DNA from: Archaeoglobales archaeon
GTDB taxonomy: Archaea > Halobacteriota > Archaeoglobi > Archaeoglobales > Archaeoglobaceae
Assembly (NCBI GenBank): GCA_030055525.1
Contig: JASFYJ010000006.1
Span: 49,486 to 113,485, forward strand
Direction of reading: 5' to 3'
Length of the DNA: 64,000 nt
A program made the position numbers and the translations under genes. The number at the start of each line of letters is the position of its first letter. Position 1 is the stretch's first letter. Under the pieces are notes generated by a model. The model had not been told where the DNA came from. It was given only the letters and a program-made list of their open reading frames with translations, and ran no database searches. Below are positions 29,082-37,857 of this stretch, piece after piece.

Positions 29082-29309
29082 TCAGAACATATCATACTTT
29101 TCGAGCCAGACAAAAGAGTCCCTTTTTCTTCTAACGGTTATAGGTATCACACCCTTTTCAAATTCCTCAATTGCAATTTCTAAAGGCTCATTTTTGCTAG
29201 TTTCAATCAATATCGGCGCTCCCATTGCTATCTGGAGCGCTCTAGCTCCGATTATTCTTGCCCTCTCAAATCGAGTATACTCAAACGGAAATTTCTTGAT
29301 AATTATCAC
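29082..29309 (-). CDS. rpoK: RNA polymerase subunit Rpo6 (RpoK)
   Basis: The 75-residue RpoK/omega-like subunit has [21 protein letters not shown] and [18 protein letters not shown] (each read in part). It stabilises the catalytic core of RNA polymerase. The only usual start is GTG at 29309, part of a GGGGTGAT stretch that also looks like a ribosome-binding site. The coding start lies only 12 nt after the 3' end of tRNA-Pro on the same strand. Confidence 0.92.
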   Translation of the reverse strand: MIIIKKFPFEYTRFERARIIGARALQIAMGAPILIETSKNEPLEIAIEEFEKGVIPITVRRKRDSFVWLEKYDMF

Positions 29310-29320
29310 CCCTCAAATAT

Positions 29321-29381
<61 letters not shown>

Positions 29382-29396
<15 letters not shown>

Positions 29397-29600
29397 ATGG
29401 AAGCGAACTATTTCTTTAATTATAGACTTATGAGTCAGGAACATTCTTCTGCAACAATAACGATTGATTTTTAATTCATCCAATGCTTCTTTTGGTGTTT
29501 TTCCATTCTTTAGTAGCTCTTTGTACTTTTCGTATAAGTGACCTATCACAGTCCCGCAGGAGAAACAGCGGACTGGAAAATCGGATGAATTTTCGTCCAT
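29382..29600 (-). CDS. rpoN: RNA polymerase subunit Rpo10 (RpoN, RPB10-like)
   Basis: The core FPVRCFSCGTVIGHLYEKY (read in part) and YCCRRMFLTH hold the CxxC and CC zinc ligands of the Rpo10 subunit. ATG 29600, preceded by GGAG at good spacing, gives 72 residues. The GTG at 29621 would add seven residues and lies in a GGTGATC sequence. The frame ends HGAVG and a TAG stop, all encoded by the first 15 bases of tRNA-Pro, so the true C-terminus depends on that overlap. Confidence 0.92.
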
Positions 29601-29617
29601 GGGTATCTCCAATTCGA

Positions 29618-30016
29618 TCACCTGTAAGAAGTCTGACCTCTCTTTCTTGCTCCTCTTCCACCCTGTATTTTTGGTAGCTTTCTTCTTATATCGTTTACCA
29701 ACAGTGTTCTGTCATACTCAAGAAAAGCTTTCTTTAGTTCCTCATCACCACTGAACTCCAGCAAAGCCCTCGCAATAGCTGTGCGTGCTGCTTCAGCCTG
29801 AGCCATAAATCCACCACCGTTTACTTCCACATCAACATCGACCTGCTTTGCTAGGTCTTTCGCCATAACTATCGGCTCCAATATCTTCAACCTTGCCATC
29901 TCAGGCTGATATATTTCAACCGGTATTTTGTTTACTCTGAACCTTCCCACACCAGGCTTTATGACTGCTTTTGCAACAGCAGTTTTTCTTTTACCACTCG
30001 TTACTACTATCTTCAT
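29618..30016 (-). CDS. rps9: 30S ribosomal protein S9
   Basis: The 132-residue uS9 has [19 protein letters not shown] at the start, [19 protein letters not shown] in the middle and the basic [14 protein letters not shown] tail that reaches the P-site tRNA. The ATG at 30016 follows the L13 stop after one base. Upstream in-frame codons overlap L13 and are not needed. Confidence 0.96.
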   Translation of the reverse strand: MKIVVTSGKRKTAVAKAVIKPGVGRFRVNKIPVEIYQPEMARLKILEPIVMAKDLAKQVDVDVEVNGGGFMAQAEAARTAIARALLEFSGDEELKKAFLEYDRTLLVNDIRRKLPKIQGGRGARKRGQTSYR

Positions 30017-30017
30017 T

Positions 30018-30488
30018 TTAGACACCCCTATAACCAAGGAACTCGCTTATCTCGGCTAGAGTAACATACTTCTCAGTTTTTGATACCTTTTCAAGCATAG
30101 CATCCTCAACAACTTCAAAGTTTCTACCTATTAACTGTTCAGGTATACCCATAAATACTCTGAGATTCCTAAAGGCTTCTCTACCCCTTCTACTTTTCCA
30201 AGGTAACATACCTCTTACCGTCCTTTTGAATATTCTTTCTGGATGTCTTGGAAAGTAAGGACCTTTTTCTTTGCTTCCTCGATCGTACTTTTCTTTATAC
30301 CTTGAAAAAACCATGTGCTTATCGCCAGTCACTACAGCTTTTTCAGCATTAACAACAACTATCTTTTCTCCCTTCAGCAGCCTTTTAGCAACCACGCTCG
30401 AAAGTCTTCCAAGTATATGCCCTTCTGCATTGATGATCGCATAGCTGTCACCAAGAGTTTTAAGGACTCTTTCAACGTTCAAGGTCAC
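30018..30488 (-). CDS. rpl13: 50S ribosomal protein L13
   Basis: The 156-residue uL13 has the [21 protein letters not shown] start and [21 protein letters not shown] (each read in part). The GTG start is preceded by GAGGTGG. In archaea L13 always neighbours S9 and L18e, as here. Confidence 0.96.
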   Translation of the reverse strand: MTLNVERVLKTLGDSYAIINAEGHILGRLSSVVAKRLLKGEKIVVVNAEKAVVTGDKHMVFSRYKEKYDRGSKEKGPYFPRHPERIFKRTVRGMLPWKSRRGREAFRNLRVFMGIPEQLIGRNFEVVEDAMLEKVSKTEKYVTLAEISEFLGYRGV

Positions 30489-30497
30489 GAAACCACC

Positions 30498-30875
30498 TCA
30501 CACAAGGATCCTGACGTTGCTACCTTCAGGATTCAGACTCATAAGTTCTTTTATATTAAGGCACTCTCCTCCAGCTTCAAGAACTTTTTGTCTCGCAGTT
30601 TCTGAAAAATTGAGTGCCGCAACTTTTACCGACTTCGTTATTTTTCCACCGCCTAATACTTTTCCAGGCACCAAAACGAATTCTCCCTGTTTAGCATATC
30701 TTTCGATCTTTGATACATTAACCACTACTTGCATCCTTCTTGGAGTACTCAATTTTTCAGCTACGTATCTCCAAACTGGAGCCTTCTTTTCAGCTGCCGC
30801 TTTTAACAACTCATCTATGAGCGTTACAAGGTTCGGATTTGACTTTTTCATCTGTAGCTTTCTAATCTTACTCAT
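30498..30875 (-). CDS. rpl18e: 50S ribosomal protein L18e
   Basis: The 125-residue eL18 has an ATG at 30875 (MSKIRKLQMKKSNP), VWRYVAEKLSTPRR and VLGGGKITKSVKVAALNFS. An A/T-rich TTTAAATC lies about 35 nt upstream and could give the ribosomal operon its own promoter, separate from the radical SAM gene before it. Confidence 0.95.
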   Translation of the reverse strand: MSKIRKLQMKKSNPNLVTLIDELLKAAAEKKAPVWRYVAEKLSTPRRMQVVVNVSKIERYAKQGEFVLVPGKVLGGGKITKSVKVAALNFSETARQKVLEAGGECLNIKELMSLNPEGSNVRILV

Positions 30876-30910
30876 ACGACCACCGTGTGATGAATGCAAG
30901 ATTTCTGAAT

Positions 30911-32035
30911 TTAAATCTTTGCTGCAATCTCATCCATCTGCAGATAGCAACTAGGGTCTTCACCCCAAACGTCACCGTATCTGTAAGCCCTAACTCTAAA
31001 ACCACCACAAATTTCTTTGTATTTACAAATTCCGCACTTTCCCTTTAGAAATTCCTTTTTCCGCCTAAGCATAACAAAGAGTTCATCTTCACTCATAATT
31101 TTAAGGAGATCATCTTTAAGTATATTTCCCGCCGTGTAGTCCCACCAGAACTGATTTGGATGGATTTGACCTTTGAAATCTACGCAGATTATCCTTTGCC
31201 CGCTTCCATCTCCACCCCTGTACTTTAAAAATTCAAGTACGTCTTCATCCTTAGTTTTTAGATACGCATAAACACCATCAGCCGGATTGTCAACCGTCAG
31301 AATCTCCAATCCATCCTTTTCTGCTTCACAGATAAGAAAATCCATCAGCTTCCTACGAGTCTTGTTGTCTATATCATCGCTAAATTCTGCTCTACCTGAG
31401 GGTACGAGATGATAAAGGCAAAATCTTGGAATATCGTTCTCTCTTGCAAGTTTTAATATCTCACCTAATTCGCTGTAGTTGTATCTTGTAACTGTGAACC
31501 TTATACCGGTCAATGTAACTTCTCTTGCCAGCTTTAGTCCATTTAAAGCTGCTTCAAACGCATTTTCGACACCTCTAAAAAAGTCGTTTACTTTTCCAAC
31601 TCCATCCAAACTTACGCCAACGTAATCGAATACCTTGAGGTCTTCGTAGTTTTCTTTGTTTATCAAAGTTCCATTAGTTGATAAAACACATTTAATACCT
31701 TTTCTTCTCGCATAAGCTGCGATCTCAAATATATCCTGTCTTAAAAGCGGCTCACCACCACTGAATAAAATTACAGGAACTTTAAAATCTGCAAGCCTGT
31801 TGACTACCTCAATGCAGCTTGCAAAATCCAGTTCCTTCGAATTTTCATTTTCCGCCGATGCGTAGCAGTGGATGCATCTTAGATTGCATTTTTTTGTTAA
31901 ATTCCACACAACTATTGGCCTACCACTTCTTACGAAATTCACAAGCTTTTCCGGTATTTTTTGGTCTTCTTTACCATAAAGAAGTATGCTGCTAACTGTC
32001 GCCTCGTTGTGAATCATTTTGCTTAAGCTTATCAT
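30911..32035 (-). CDS. ahbC: Radical SAM/SPASM protein, probable AhbC (siroheme-route heme synthesis)
   Basis: The 374-residue protein opens with an ISLSKMIHNEATVSS segment and VWNLTKKCNLRCIHCYASA, which holds the radical SAM CxxxCxxC cluster. A SGGEPLLR motif follows. The C-terminal SPASM-type cluster is CGICKYKEIC with PSCYL after GDVWGEDP. The start and the YRYGDVWGEDP end resemble AhbC/NirJ, the 12,18-didecarboxysiroheme deacetylase of the alternative heme pathway used by Archaeoglobales and methanogens. AhbD is the main alternative. Such a route would supply heme to the cytochrome at 10 kb. Confidence 0.75.
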   Translation of the reverse strand: MISLSKMIHNEATVSSILLYGKEDQKIPEKLVNFVRSGRPIVVWNLTKKCNLRCIHCYASAENENSKELDFASCIEVVNRLADFKVPVILFSGGEPLLRQDIFEIAAYARRKGIKCVLSTNGTLINKENYEDLKVFDYVGVSLDGVGKVNDFFRGVENAFEAALNGLKLAREVTLTGIRFTVTRYNYSELGEILKLARENDIPRFCLYHLVPSGRAEFSDDIDNKTRRKLMDFLICEAEKDGLEILTVDNPADGVYAYLKTKDEDVLEFLKYRGGDGSGQRIICVDFKGQIHPNQFWWDYTAGNILKDDLLKIMSEDELFVMLRRKKEFLKGKCGICKYKEICGGFRVRAYRYGDVWGEDPSCYLQMDEIAAKI

Positions 32036-32112
32036 CCAAAGTCTTCTTCTCTAATACACTATAAAATGTTTTTGCGGAAAATTAATATTCCAAAATTTGA
32101 ACTAATCTCTGA

Positions 32113-32196
32113 GCCGGGGTTGCAGAGTCCGGCCACTGCGGCGGACTCGAGATCCGCTGGGCTTTGCCCGCGTGGGTTCAAATCCCACCCCCGGCG
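32113..32196 (+). tRNA. tRNA-Ser (anticodon CGA)
   Basis: The class II tRNA has acceptor GCCGGGG/CCCCGGC and discriminator G. The anticodon stem GCGGA/TCCGC bears the loop CTCGAGA (anticodon CGA). The long variable arm is GGGC-TTT-GCCC and the T arm is GTGGG-TTCAAAT-CCCAC. TTAATATT about 27 nt upstream is the probable TATA box, and a TTTTTT run follows. Confidence 0.95.
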
Positions 32197-32209
32197 TTTT
32201 TTAAAAAAA

Positions 32210-33208
32210 TTATGGAAACAGAGGTGGAAAGTCGAGTCCCGTTTTCTCATCCAACCCAAACATTACGTTCATGTTCTGAATAGCTTGCCCACTAGCTCCT
32301 TTAACCAGGTTATCTATTGCTGAGACTATCACAACTCTTTTTCCAGCTGAAAAGATAGCTATATCACAGAAATTGCTTCCTCTAACTTGAGAAAGCGAAA
32401 CTTCGTCCTGCAACCTTACAAAATAGCAGTTCTTGTAGAAATCTTCGTAGATCTTATAAAGTTCCTCGTTGCTGAGTTCACCTCGCAAAAACACGTGGGC
32501 TGTACAAAGTATCCCTCTTGAACCTGGAAAAACCTGCGGAGTAAAAGAGATCTCTAAATCCCTCTGGAATCTGCCCAATTCCTGAACAATTTCATAGTAG
32601 TGTCTGTGTTTGTTTATGTTGTATGGAACTATTGACTCGTGGAGGTTTGGATAGTGTGTAAAACTGCTTGGCGACTCTCCAGCCCCAGTTATTCCGCTTT
32701 TACAATCAAATATAACTTTTTCTATCAATTCAAGCTTCGCAAGTGGTGCTGCAGCTAAAATAGTGGCAGTTGGATAACAACCAGGATTTGCAACTAAGTT
32801 ACTTTTTGCTATCTCATCCCTGTGAATTTCTGTCAAGCCATATACTGCTTTTCTATATCCTTCATGCTTTTTTCCATAAACTTTCTCATAAGTTTCCCTG
32901 TCAAGTCTGTAATCTGCAGAGATATCGATAACCTTGATTCCTGCATCCAGCAACTGCGGGACATACTGCATTGCTTCTCCATGTGGTACTGGTGTGAAAA
33001 CTACATCACAGTTTTCAAAGTTCTTCAGATTTGTATCACAGAATTTCAAATCATAAAATCCCTTAAGAAATCTGTGTAATTTCCATATCTCCTTTCCCTC
33101 ATACCTCCTTGAAGATGCTGCTACAACCTCAGCTTCCGGATGCTTGTACAAAATCCTGAGTAGTTCAGAACCAGTGTAACCACTGGCACCGATTATTCCA
33201 ACCCTCAT
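32210..33208 (-). CDS. argC: N-acetyl-gamma-glutamyl-phosphate reductase
   Basis: The 332-residue ArgC has the NADP-binding GIIGASGYTGSELLRIL start, DVVFTPVPHGEAM, IDISADYRL, the active-site Cys in VANPGCYPTATILAA and VFPGSRGI. It reduces N-acetylglutamyl phosphate in arginine synthesis; a LysW-linked relative (LysY-type) is less likely. It ends 13 nt from tRNA-Ser on the opposite strand and is divergent from the FAD dehydrogenase. Confidence 0.92.
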   Translation of the reverse strand: MRVGIIGASGYTGSELLRILYKHPEAEVVAASSRRYEGKEIWKLHRFLKGFYDLKFCDTNLKNFENCDVVFTPVPHGEAMQYVPQLLDAGIKVIDISADYRLDRETYEKVYGKKHEGYRKAVYGLTEIHRDEIAKSNLVANPGCYPTATILAAAPLAKLELIEKVIFDCKSGITGAGESPSSFTHYPNLHESIVPYNINKHRHYYEIVQELGRFQRDLEISFTPQVFPGSRGILCTAHVFLRGELSNEELYKIYEDFYKNCYFVRLQDEVSLSQVRGSNFCDIAIFSAGKRVVIVSAIDNLVKGASGQAIQNMNVMFGLDEKTGLDFPPLFP

Positions 33209-33252
33209 AGCCTAAAGTACGCAGCGAATTTAAGAACTTAATCCTCCTTCAG

Positions 33253-34599
33253 GTGCTAAGGAAAAAATTAAACTCGCTTCCACGAGTCAGATCTGTGTTG
33301 CCAGAAAGTTTGAATCGTTTGGAAGAAAAGTTTAGAATTTATAGATCGAAACTCTATGCCACAGACGAAACACCAAAGCTCATCGCACCGAGAGCTTCCA
33401 GTGATTTTGTAGTACTAAAGCCTCAAAATACCCAAGAAGTTGCAGAAATACTAAAATTTGCGAATGAAATGAAAATTCCTGTTTTTGTTCGTGGCGGAGG
33501 TACTGGACTGAGCGGAGGTGCAGTTCCGATATCTTCAGGAATAGTTCTCAGTACTGAGCGTCTAAAGGAAATAAAAATCGACGAAAAAAATAGATTTGCT
33601 GATTGTGGAGCTGGAGTGACTCTTTACGAGCTTGAAAAAGCTGCTGAAAGGCATGGTCTGAGTTTTCCACCGCATCCTGGTGCTGAGACGGCTACGGTTG
33701 GTGGAATGATAGCTACGAACGCAGGAGGTATGAGAGCTTTGAAGTACGGAACCATCAGAAACTATGTTTTATGCTGTGAAGTGGTTTTAGCTGATGGCAG
33801 TATTTTAGAAGTTGGAAGCAGAACTTTAAAGAACTCCACTGGCTATAGCTTACTTCATCTGTTCATCGGCAGTGAGGGGACGCTGGGGGTTATAACTAAA
33901 GCAACATTAAAACTTTTTCCATCGATGAGAGGGTCTGTAGGGGTGGTTGCAGCATTTGAAAGCCTTGAAGAGGCTGCTGAAAAATCCCTAGAATTGACAA
34001 AACTTCTACCTTTGTCCTTAGAACTTGTAGAAGATAGAGCTGTAAAGATCGGTGAAGAGGTTACAGGAAAAAGATGGCCGGGGGAAGGGAAAGCGTATAT
34101 TTTTGCTATATTTGAAGATTTTGAGGATTCTGAGATGGCTTCAGACGTCCTGCGGATGGATGTCTATGTGGCAACAAAAAAGGAGTTAAAAGATTTGATG
34201 AGTATAAGGGGTTCGATATACGAGGGAATTAAGGATAAGATCATAGAGATACTCGATGTTTGCGTACCTCCAGCTGAAGTTCCAAAATACATCAAGATGA
34301 GCTCTCAAATAGCCAGAAAGTACGGTGTAGATGTTATAACCTACGGACATGCTGGAGATGGTAACATCCACCAGCATCCGCTTATTTACGATGGATGGGA
34401 AAAAAGCTACTTCAATTTTAGAGACGAAATTTTTAACGTTGCTCTAAGTCTTGGAGGAGTTATAAGTGGAGAACATGGGATTGGTACGGTGAAAAAGGAA
34501 GAATTCAGAAGATACTATGCAAAGCAGTACGAATTGATGAAAAAAATTAAAAACCTGATGGATCCAAACGGAATTCTTAATCCAGGAAAAATATTTTAG
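33253..34599 (+). CDS. FAD-linked D-2-hydroxyacid dehydrogenase (D-lactate/glycolate type)
   Basis: The 448-residue PCMH-type flavoprotein has VFVRGGGTGLSGGAVP, PPHPGAETATVGGMIATNAGG (read in part), GSEGTLGVITKATLKLFP and the C-terminal GHAGDGNIHQHP, SGEHGIGTVK and DPNGILNPGK segments of GlcD/D-lactate dehydrogenases. A. fulgidus has a characterised D-lactate dehydrogenase of this type and length. It would feed lactate electrons into the quinone pool. The GTG start has an AATTTAAG element about 25 nt upstream, so it may be leaderless. Confidence 0.9.
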   Translation: MLRKKLNSLPRVRSVLPESLNRLEEKFRIYRSKLYATDETPKLIAPRASSDFVVLKPQNTQEVAEILKFANEMKIPVFVRGGGTGLSGGAVPISSGIVLSTERLKEIKIDEKNRFADCGAGVTLYELEKAAERHGLSFPPHPGAETATVGGMIATNAGGMRALKYGTIRNYVLCCEVVLADGSILEVGSRTLKNSTGYSLLHLFIGSEGTLGVITKATLKLFPSMRGSVGVVAAFESLEEAAEKSLELTKLLPLSLELVEDRAVKIGEEVTGKRWPGEGKAYIFAIFEDFEDSEMASDVLRMDVYVATKKELKDLMSIRGSIYEGIKDKIIEILDVCVPPAEVPKYIKMSSQIARKYGVDVITYGHAGDGNIHQHPLIYDGWEKSYFNFRDEIFNVALSLGGVISGEHGIGTVKKEEFRRYYAKQYELMKKIKNLMDPNGILNPGKIF

Positions 34600-34929
34600 T
34601 ATTTATTTTTTGTAATCTTAAATTTCCAATTTGCCTACATTAGTAGTTCATTAATATACCAGAATTCCAGTGGCAAAGAAGCTATAAGCTCAATAAATCT
34701 CCGAACTGAAACCATACTTCGCGTCATGTACGCTATTACCTTCTAGATTTAACTTTCCACTTGCTATTGAGGGTTGTGGTAGCAGCTTTCCTTTTACAAG
34801 GTCTTTTTTACTCTTCCATCTATTCTTTCGAAAGAACACAACCATTAGCCATGATAACGATGGATTTTTACAAGCTTGAGGAATTTAAATGCCCATCTTG
34901 GATAGCTATCATCCATCAAAACATGAAGT
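34600..34929. other. A/T-rich spacer with possible decayed coding remnants
   Basis: This is the longest gene-free stretch in the window. A 68-codon plus-strand frame from 34761 has no family features. On the minus strand, short protein-like runs occur in all three frames and break at frameshifts or stops, for example KSKKDLVKGKLLPQ, NSVHDAKYGFSSEIY and RFIELIASLPLEFW. That is the look of a decayed gene, perhaps a transposase, but no family can be named. Confidence 0.3.
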
Positions 34930-35250
34930 TTACAACTCCTTCACTACCTCAAAATGAACCACCGTAAAGAATTCCGTATCCTTAACATCACCATATATCC
35001 TTCTTAGCGTCCTCACTAGATCTTCCTTACTTTCAAAGCCATCAAGTTTTGCATCCTCATCACTTATCTCTTTCAACCTCTTCACAACGACCTTCTTTAT
35101 CCTAGCGACTGCAAAGCTTTTCGAATTTTCAACTGTCAGTTCAACCAGCTGACCTACGGGGTAGCTCTTTATGCCTTTCCTAAGGGTTGTCTTCTTTTTA
35201 TTGCTGAGTATCAGAGGAACAAAATCTGGATCGAAGTTAATCTTCTCCAC
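34930..35250 (-). CDS. ASCH-domain protein
   Basis: The 106-residue protein starts FDPDFVPLILSNKKKTTLRKG and continues YPVGQLVELTVE and ARIKKVVVKRLKEIS, the small beta-barrel of the ASCH/PUA-like superfamily. Such proteins are thought to bind RNA; some hydrolyse N4-acetylcytidine. Its GTG start overlaps the end of tmcA, which makes N4-acetylcytidine in RNA. The shared substrate chemistry is suggestive but unproven. Confidence 0.82.
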   Translation of the reverse strand: MEKINFDPDFVPLILSNKKKTTLRKGIKSYPVGQLVELTVENSKSFAVARIKKVVVKRLKEISDEDAKLDGFESKEDLVRTLRRIYGDVKDTEFFTVVHFEVVKEL

Positions 35251-37543
35251 AGTACCACCTCCATATCTTTTTCACCGCAACCATCAAATTTCTATACTTT
35301 TTGAACCCGTCTCCCGGCAATTCCCGCCAGCTTTTTAGCTGCAGGCATTTCGCAACTAAGATGTACATTTCTTCATCGCTTAACTCAATCTTCTCTTTTC
35401 GCAGGAAATAGTACTTCACGAGGGGTCTGATTATGTCGGAGTTGTATTCGTAAAGGCTAACACCCTGGAAATACTTTCTCATCCTTTTTCTTTCAATTTT
35501 ACCTATCCTTGGAATTTCACACTCAACGTCTGTTTGAAGAGATTTTAGAAGTAGGATTGCTGTCTCTGTCTCAAGATCTCTCAATTCATCTGCCAGATAC
35601 TCTAAAAGCCTTCTTATGAACTCAGCATTTAGTTCGATTACAACGCTTTCTACATCCAATTTTAGAGCTTTCAAAACTATCACCGAATACTCTCCGCTGA
35701 TCTCATTCCTCTGCGGAGTGATATGGACCGGAACAAATCCATTTTTGATCCAAAAATTAAGTAGTTCGAATGAAACTCCAAATCCTGATCCTACCCACTC
35801 TAAATTTCTAGATTTGCTCCACTCGATCGTTTTCTGAAGAGCAAAACTTCCAACACCCAGATCCATCGCATCTGGATGTACGGCGATTCTTACTATTCTA
35901 ACTCCAGAAAGTTTTGGAAATTCGAGGTTCCAGAAGTGTTTTAATATCAGATCCGGAATTATCTGGCCCCTTGGCCTGTAGCCTTCTTCCTTTATCTTTT
36001 CGATCACTTCATCATTCATACTTCCCTCAATAGCTACATGCAAAGAGCAAACAACTTTTCCATTAACAAAAACAGCTAGTGGAATATGATTCGGCATATC
36101 GGATAAAATTACGAGGTCCGAGGGTCTGTTGCGGTAATGTGCAAGAACATATATACCAAAGAATTGTTTCAGCAGGCTATCATTTTCTATCAGTTCATCC
36201 TTTCCAATCTCTCGGAATTCAAAATTTTTGTTCTTTATCGCTTCTATATCCTCGCTGCTAAGCTCCTCCGGCTGAGCATTTAAGAGGAGAACATCGTAAA
36301 GCCAAGCCTCTATTGGATCCCCCTTTCCATACCTGATCGGTTCCTCAAGGTGAACTTTGGTTATATCCACGTTCTCATCCTTCTCAATATTTTTCAGGAA
36401 TCTGATCGCAAATCCGCGCCCATTACCTTCGTAGCCGTGGATCGTTGATGAGAATATAGCATAACGAACACCTTCAAATATCTTCCAGAGCACTGGCACT
36501 TCAATTGCTGCTGCTTCATCGACTATAATTATATCCGCAAAATCCTTTTCAACCATTGCTCTCCTTGGAACCGCATATTCTACTCGAGCATACTTGCTAT
36601 TGACTACTGTTATCATTCCGGAAGTTTCCTTGACATAGTAGTCTTCCAACCCTTGCCTTACCATGCCTTTAAGTAAGAACTTAAAATAAGTCTGAACCGA
36701 CTGCGGTGTTGGAGCTACTACCAGTATTCTGACGGGCCTCTTTAATATGTAATTCATCCTTGAGATCAGATAGGGTGTTGCTATCCCCAGTACAGCCGTT
36801 TTACCTCTTCCTCTATCAGCCGTAATAACGAAAGCCTTTCTTTGCTTTCCAGACTTTTCAAAAAATTTTTCAAACGCTTGTAAAACTCTTATTTGGTCTT
36901 GTGTTGCACAGAGCTTGTAGAGTTTCCTCTTTATTTCGATCTCCTGAGGTATACTAAGCTCCTCCCTTGAAACTACTCTGGGAGTGAAGGAGTAGCTTTT
37001 TATTACTTCCCTTTTATCTACGTCGAATATAATTATACCCTCGGCCTCAATCGTTTTCCTTATAAATCTCCTGTAAAATCTGCCAATCACATCATCTACT
37101 GTAAAAGGTTCGCTTACAAGTTCTTCATGCCATTTGCTTTTTAAATTTTGCCATTTTTCCAACTCCGGAGAAATTGCTATTATCATACCTCCCTCAGATA
37201 CGGTTTCGACGATGATACCAAGATCGTTAGGATGAAAACCCTCAGTAAGGTCGATTAGTAGGGAAGAGTAAGTCTCCCCGAGAACGTTCTGGGAGTCTTT
37301 GTAATGGATAAACTTACCCTGAAAGTACTTCTGGGCCATTTCAAGGAACTGGCTTCTTCCAGCAATTAGCAGATTTTCTTCTCCGCTTACCTCATCTCTG
37401 TATTTTTTATAGATCTTTCTTGCCAGTTTTATCACTTTCTCATCTGGATTTTTAGTGCACAGAATAACCATAAATCTGTGCCTGTTTGAAAGGGCCACCC
37501 TTGCAGCTTTAACAACTTCCGAAACTAGACTTCTAACTGTCAT
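35237..37543 (-). CDS. tmcA: TmcA, RNA cytidine N4-acetyltransferase
   Basis: ATG 37543, preceded by AGGTG, gives 768 residues. The N-terminal domain is followed by a RecD-like helicase domain with Walker A TADRGRGKTAVLG and Walker B IIVDEAAAIEVP, a GNAT acetyltransferase domain (RIAVHPDAMDLGVGSFAL) and a C-terminal tRNA-binding region. It acetylates cytidines in tRNA and, in hyperthermophiles, widely in other RNAs. The frame continues upstream through the antisense of tRNA-Trp, which gives a spurious 100-residue extension. Confidence 0.94.
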   Translation of the reverse strand: MTVRSLVSEVVKAARVALSNRHRFMVILCTKNPDEKVIKLARKIYKKYRDEVSGEENLLIAGRSQFLEMAQKYFQGKFIHYKDSQNVLGETYSSLLIDLTEGFHPNDLGIIVETVSEGGMIIAISPELEKWQNLKSKWHEELVSEPFTVDDVIGRFYRRFIRKTIEAEGIIIFDVDKREVIKSYSFTPRVVSREELSIPQEIEIKRKLYKLCATQDQIRVLQAFEKFFEKSGKQRKAFVITADRGRGKTAVLGIATPYLISRMNYILKRPVRILVVAPTPQSVQTYFKFLLKGMVRQGLEDYYVKETSGMITVVNSKYARVEYAVPRRAMVEKDFADIIIVDEAAAIEVPVLWKIFEGVRYAIFSSTIHGYEGNGRGFAIRFLKNIEKDENVDITKVHLEEPIRYGKGDPIEAWLYDVLLLNAQPEELSSEDIEAIKNKNFEFREIGKDELIENDSLLKQFFGIYVLAHYRNRPSDLVILSDMPNHIPLAVFVNGKVVCSLHVAIEGSMNDEVIEKIKEEGYRPRGQIIPDLILKHFWNLEFPKLSGVRIVRIAVHPDAMDLGVGSFALQKTIEWSKSRNLEWVGSGFGVSFELLNFWIKNGFVPVHITPQRNEISGEYSVIVLKALKLDVESVVIELNAEFIRRLLEYLADELRDLETETAILLLKSLQTDVECEIPRIGKIERKRMRKYFQGVSLYEYNSDIIRPLVKYYFLRKEKIELSDEEMYILVAKCLQLKSWRELPGDGFKKYRNLMVAVKKIWRWYCGED

Positions 37544-37586
37544 CCTTTCAGCACCTATATTGGATACAACAGCCGACTCAAAAATG

Positions 37587-37593
37587 TTATATT
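37587..37593 (+). promoter_or_regulatory. TATA box of tRNA-Trp
   Basis: TTATATT is centred about 27 nt before the tRNA-Trp 5' end, the usual archaeal spacing. tmcA is divergent from the same 73-nt spacer. Confidence 0.5.
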
Positions 37594-37616
37594 CCGATCC
37601 ACACAACACCAACTTA

Positions 37617-37752
37617 GGGGTCGTGGCGTAGCCAGGAAGCGCGGCGGGCTCCAGCGGCGTGATGATAAACGGGTCTGCTGATGAGTGATGACCCGTTGGA
37701 GCACTGACCCGAAGAGACCCGCAAGTCGTGGGTTCAAATCCCACCGGCCCCA
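37617..37752 (+). tRNA. tRNA-Trp (anticodon CCA) with a 62-nt intron
   Basis: The acceptor is GGGGTCG/CGGCCCC with one T-G pair and discriminator A. The D stem is GCGT/GCGC, the anticodon stem GCGGG/CCCGC and the T arm GTGGG-TTCAAAT-CCCAC. The exons join to the loop CTCCAGA (anticodon CCA). An intron of about 62 nt (37655-37716) sits after position 37, the canonical archaeal site, leaving a 74-nt mature tRNA. Removal needs the archaeal splicing endonuclease. Confidence 0.94.
37655..37716 (+). ncRNA. Box C/D guide RNA within the tRNA-Trp intron
   Basis: The intron holds box C GTGATGA (37659-37665), box D' CTGA (37678-37681), box C' GTGATGA (37685-37691) and box D CTGA (37704-37707), with CGG/CCG at the ends able to pair. 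Upstream of D, TTGGAGC pairs with the exon GCTCCAG (one G-U) and places C34 at the fifth position. Upstream of D', CGGGTCT pairs with AGACCCG and places C39 at the fifth position. Pre-tRNA-Trp introns of Haloferax and other euryarchaea are known to guide 2'-O-methylation of C34 and U39. Here position 39 is C. Confidence 0.88.
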
Positions 37753-37857
37753 TTTTTATAGATACTTCTTTAATTACAAGAAGCTTCAGCTGCAAATGAA
37801 CCAAAAGCGCTTGTGAAGTGTTGGCAATTAAAAAAATTTTTAAAGTTCTATACAAAA

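Noticed and set aside
34761..34967. 68-codon plus-strand frame in the spacer
   Set aside because: No ribosome-binding site, no family features, and it runs antisense into the ASCH gene.
37544..37855. N-terminal extension of the TmcA frame
   Set aside because: It is the antisense translation of tRNA-Trp and its spacer; the ATG at 37543 has a ribosome-binding site and family-typical residues start there.
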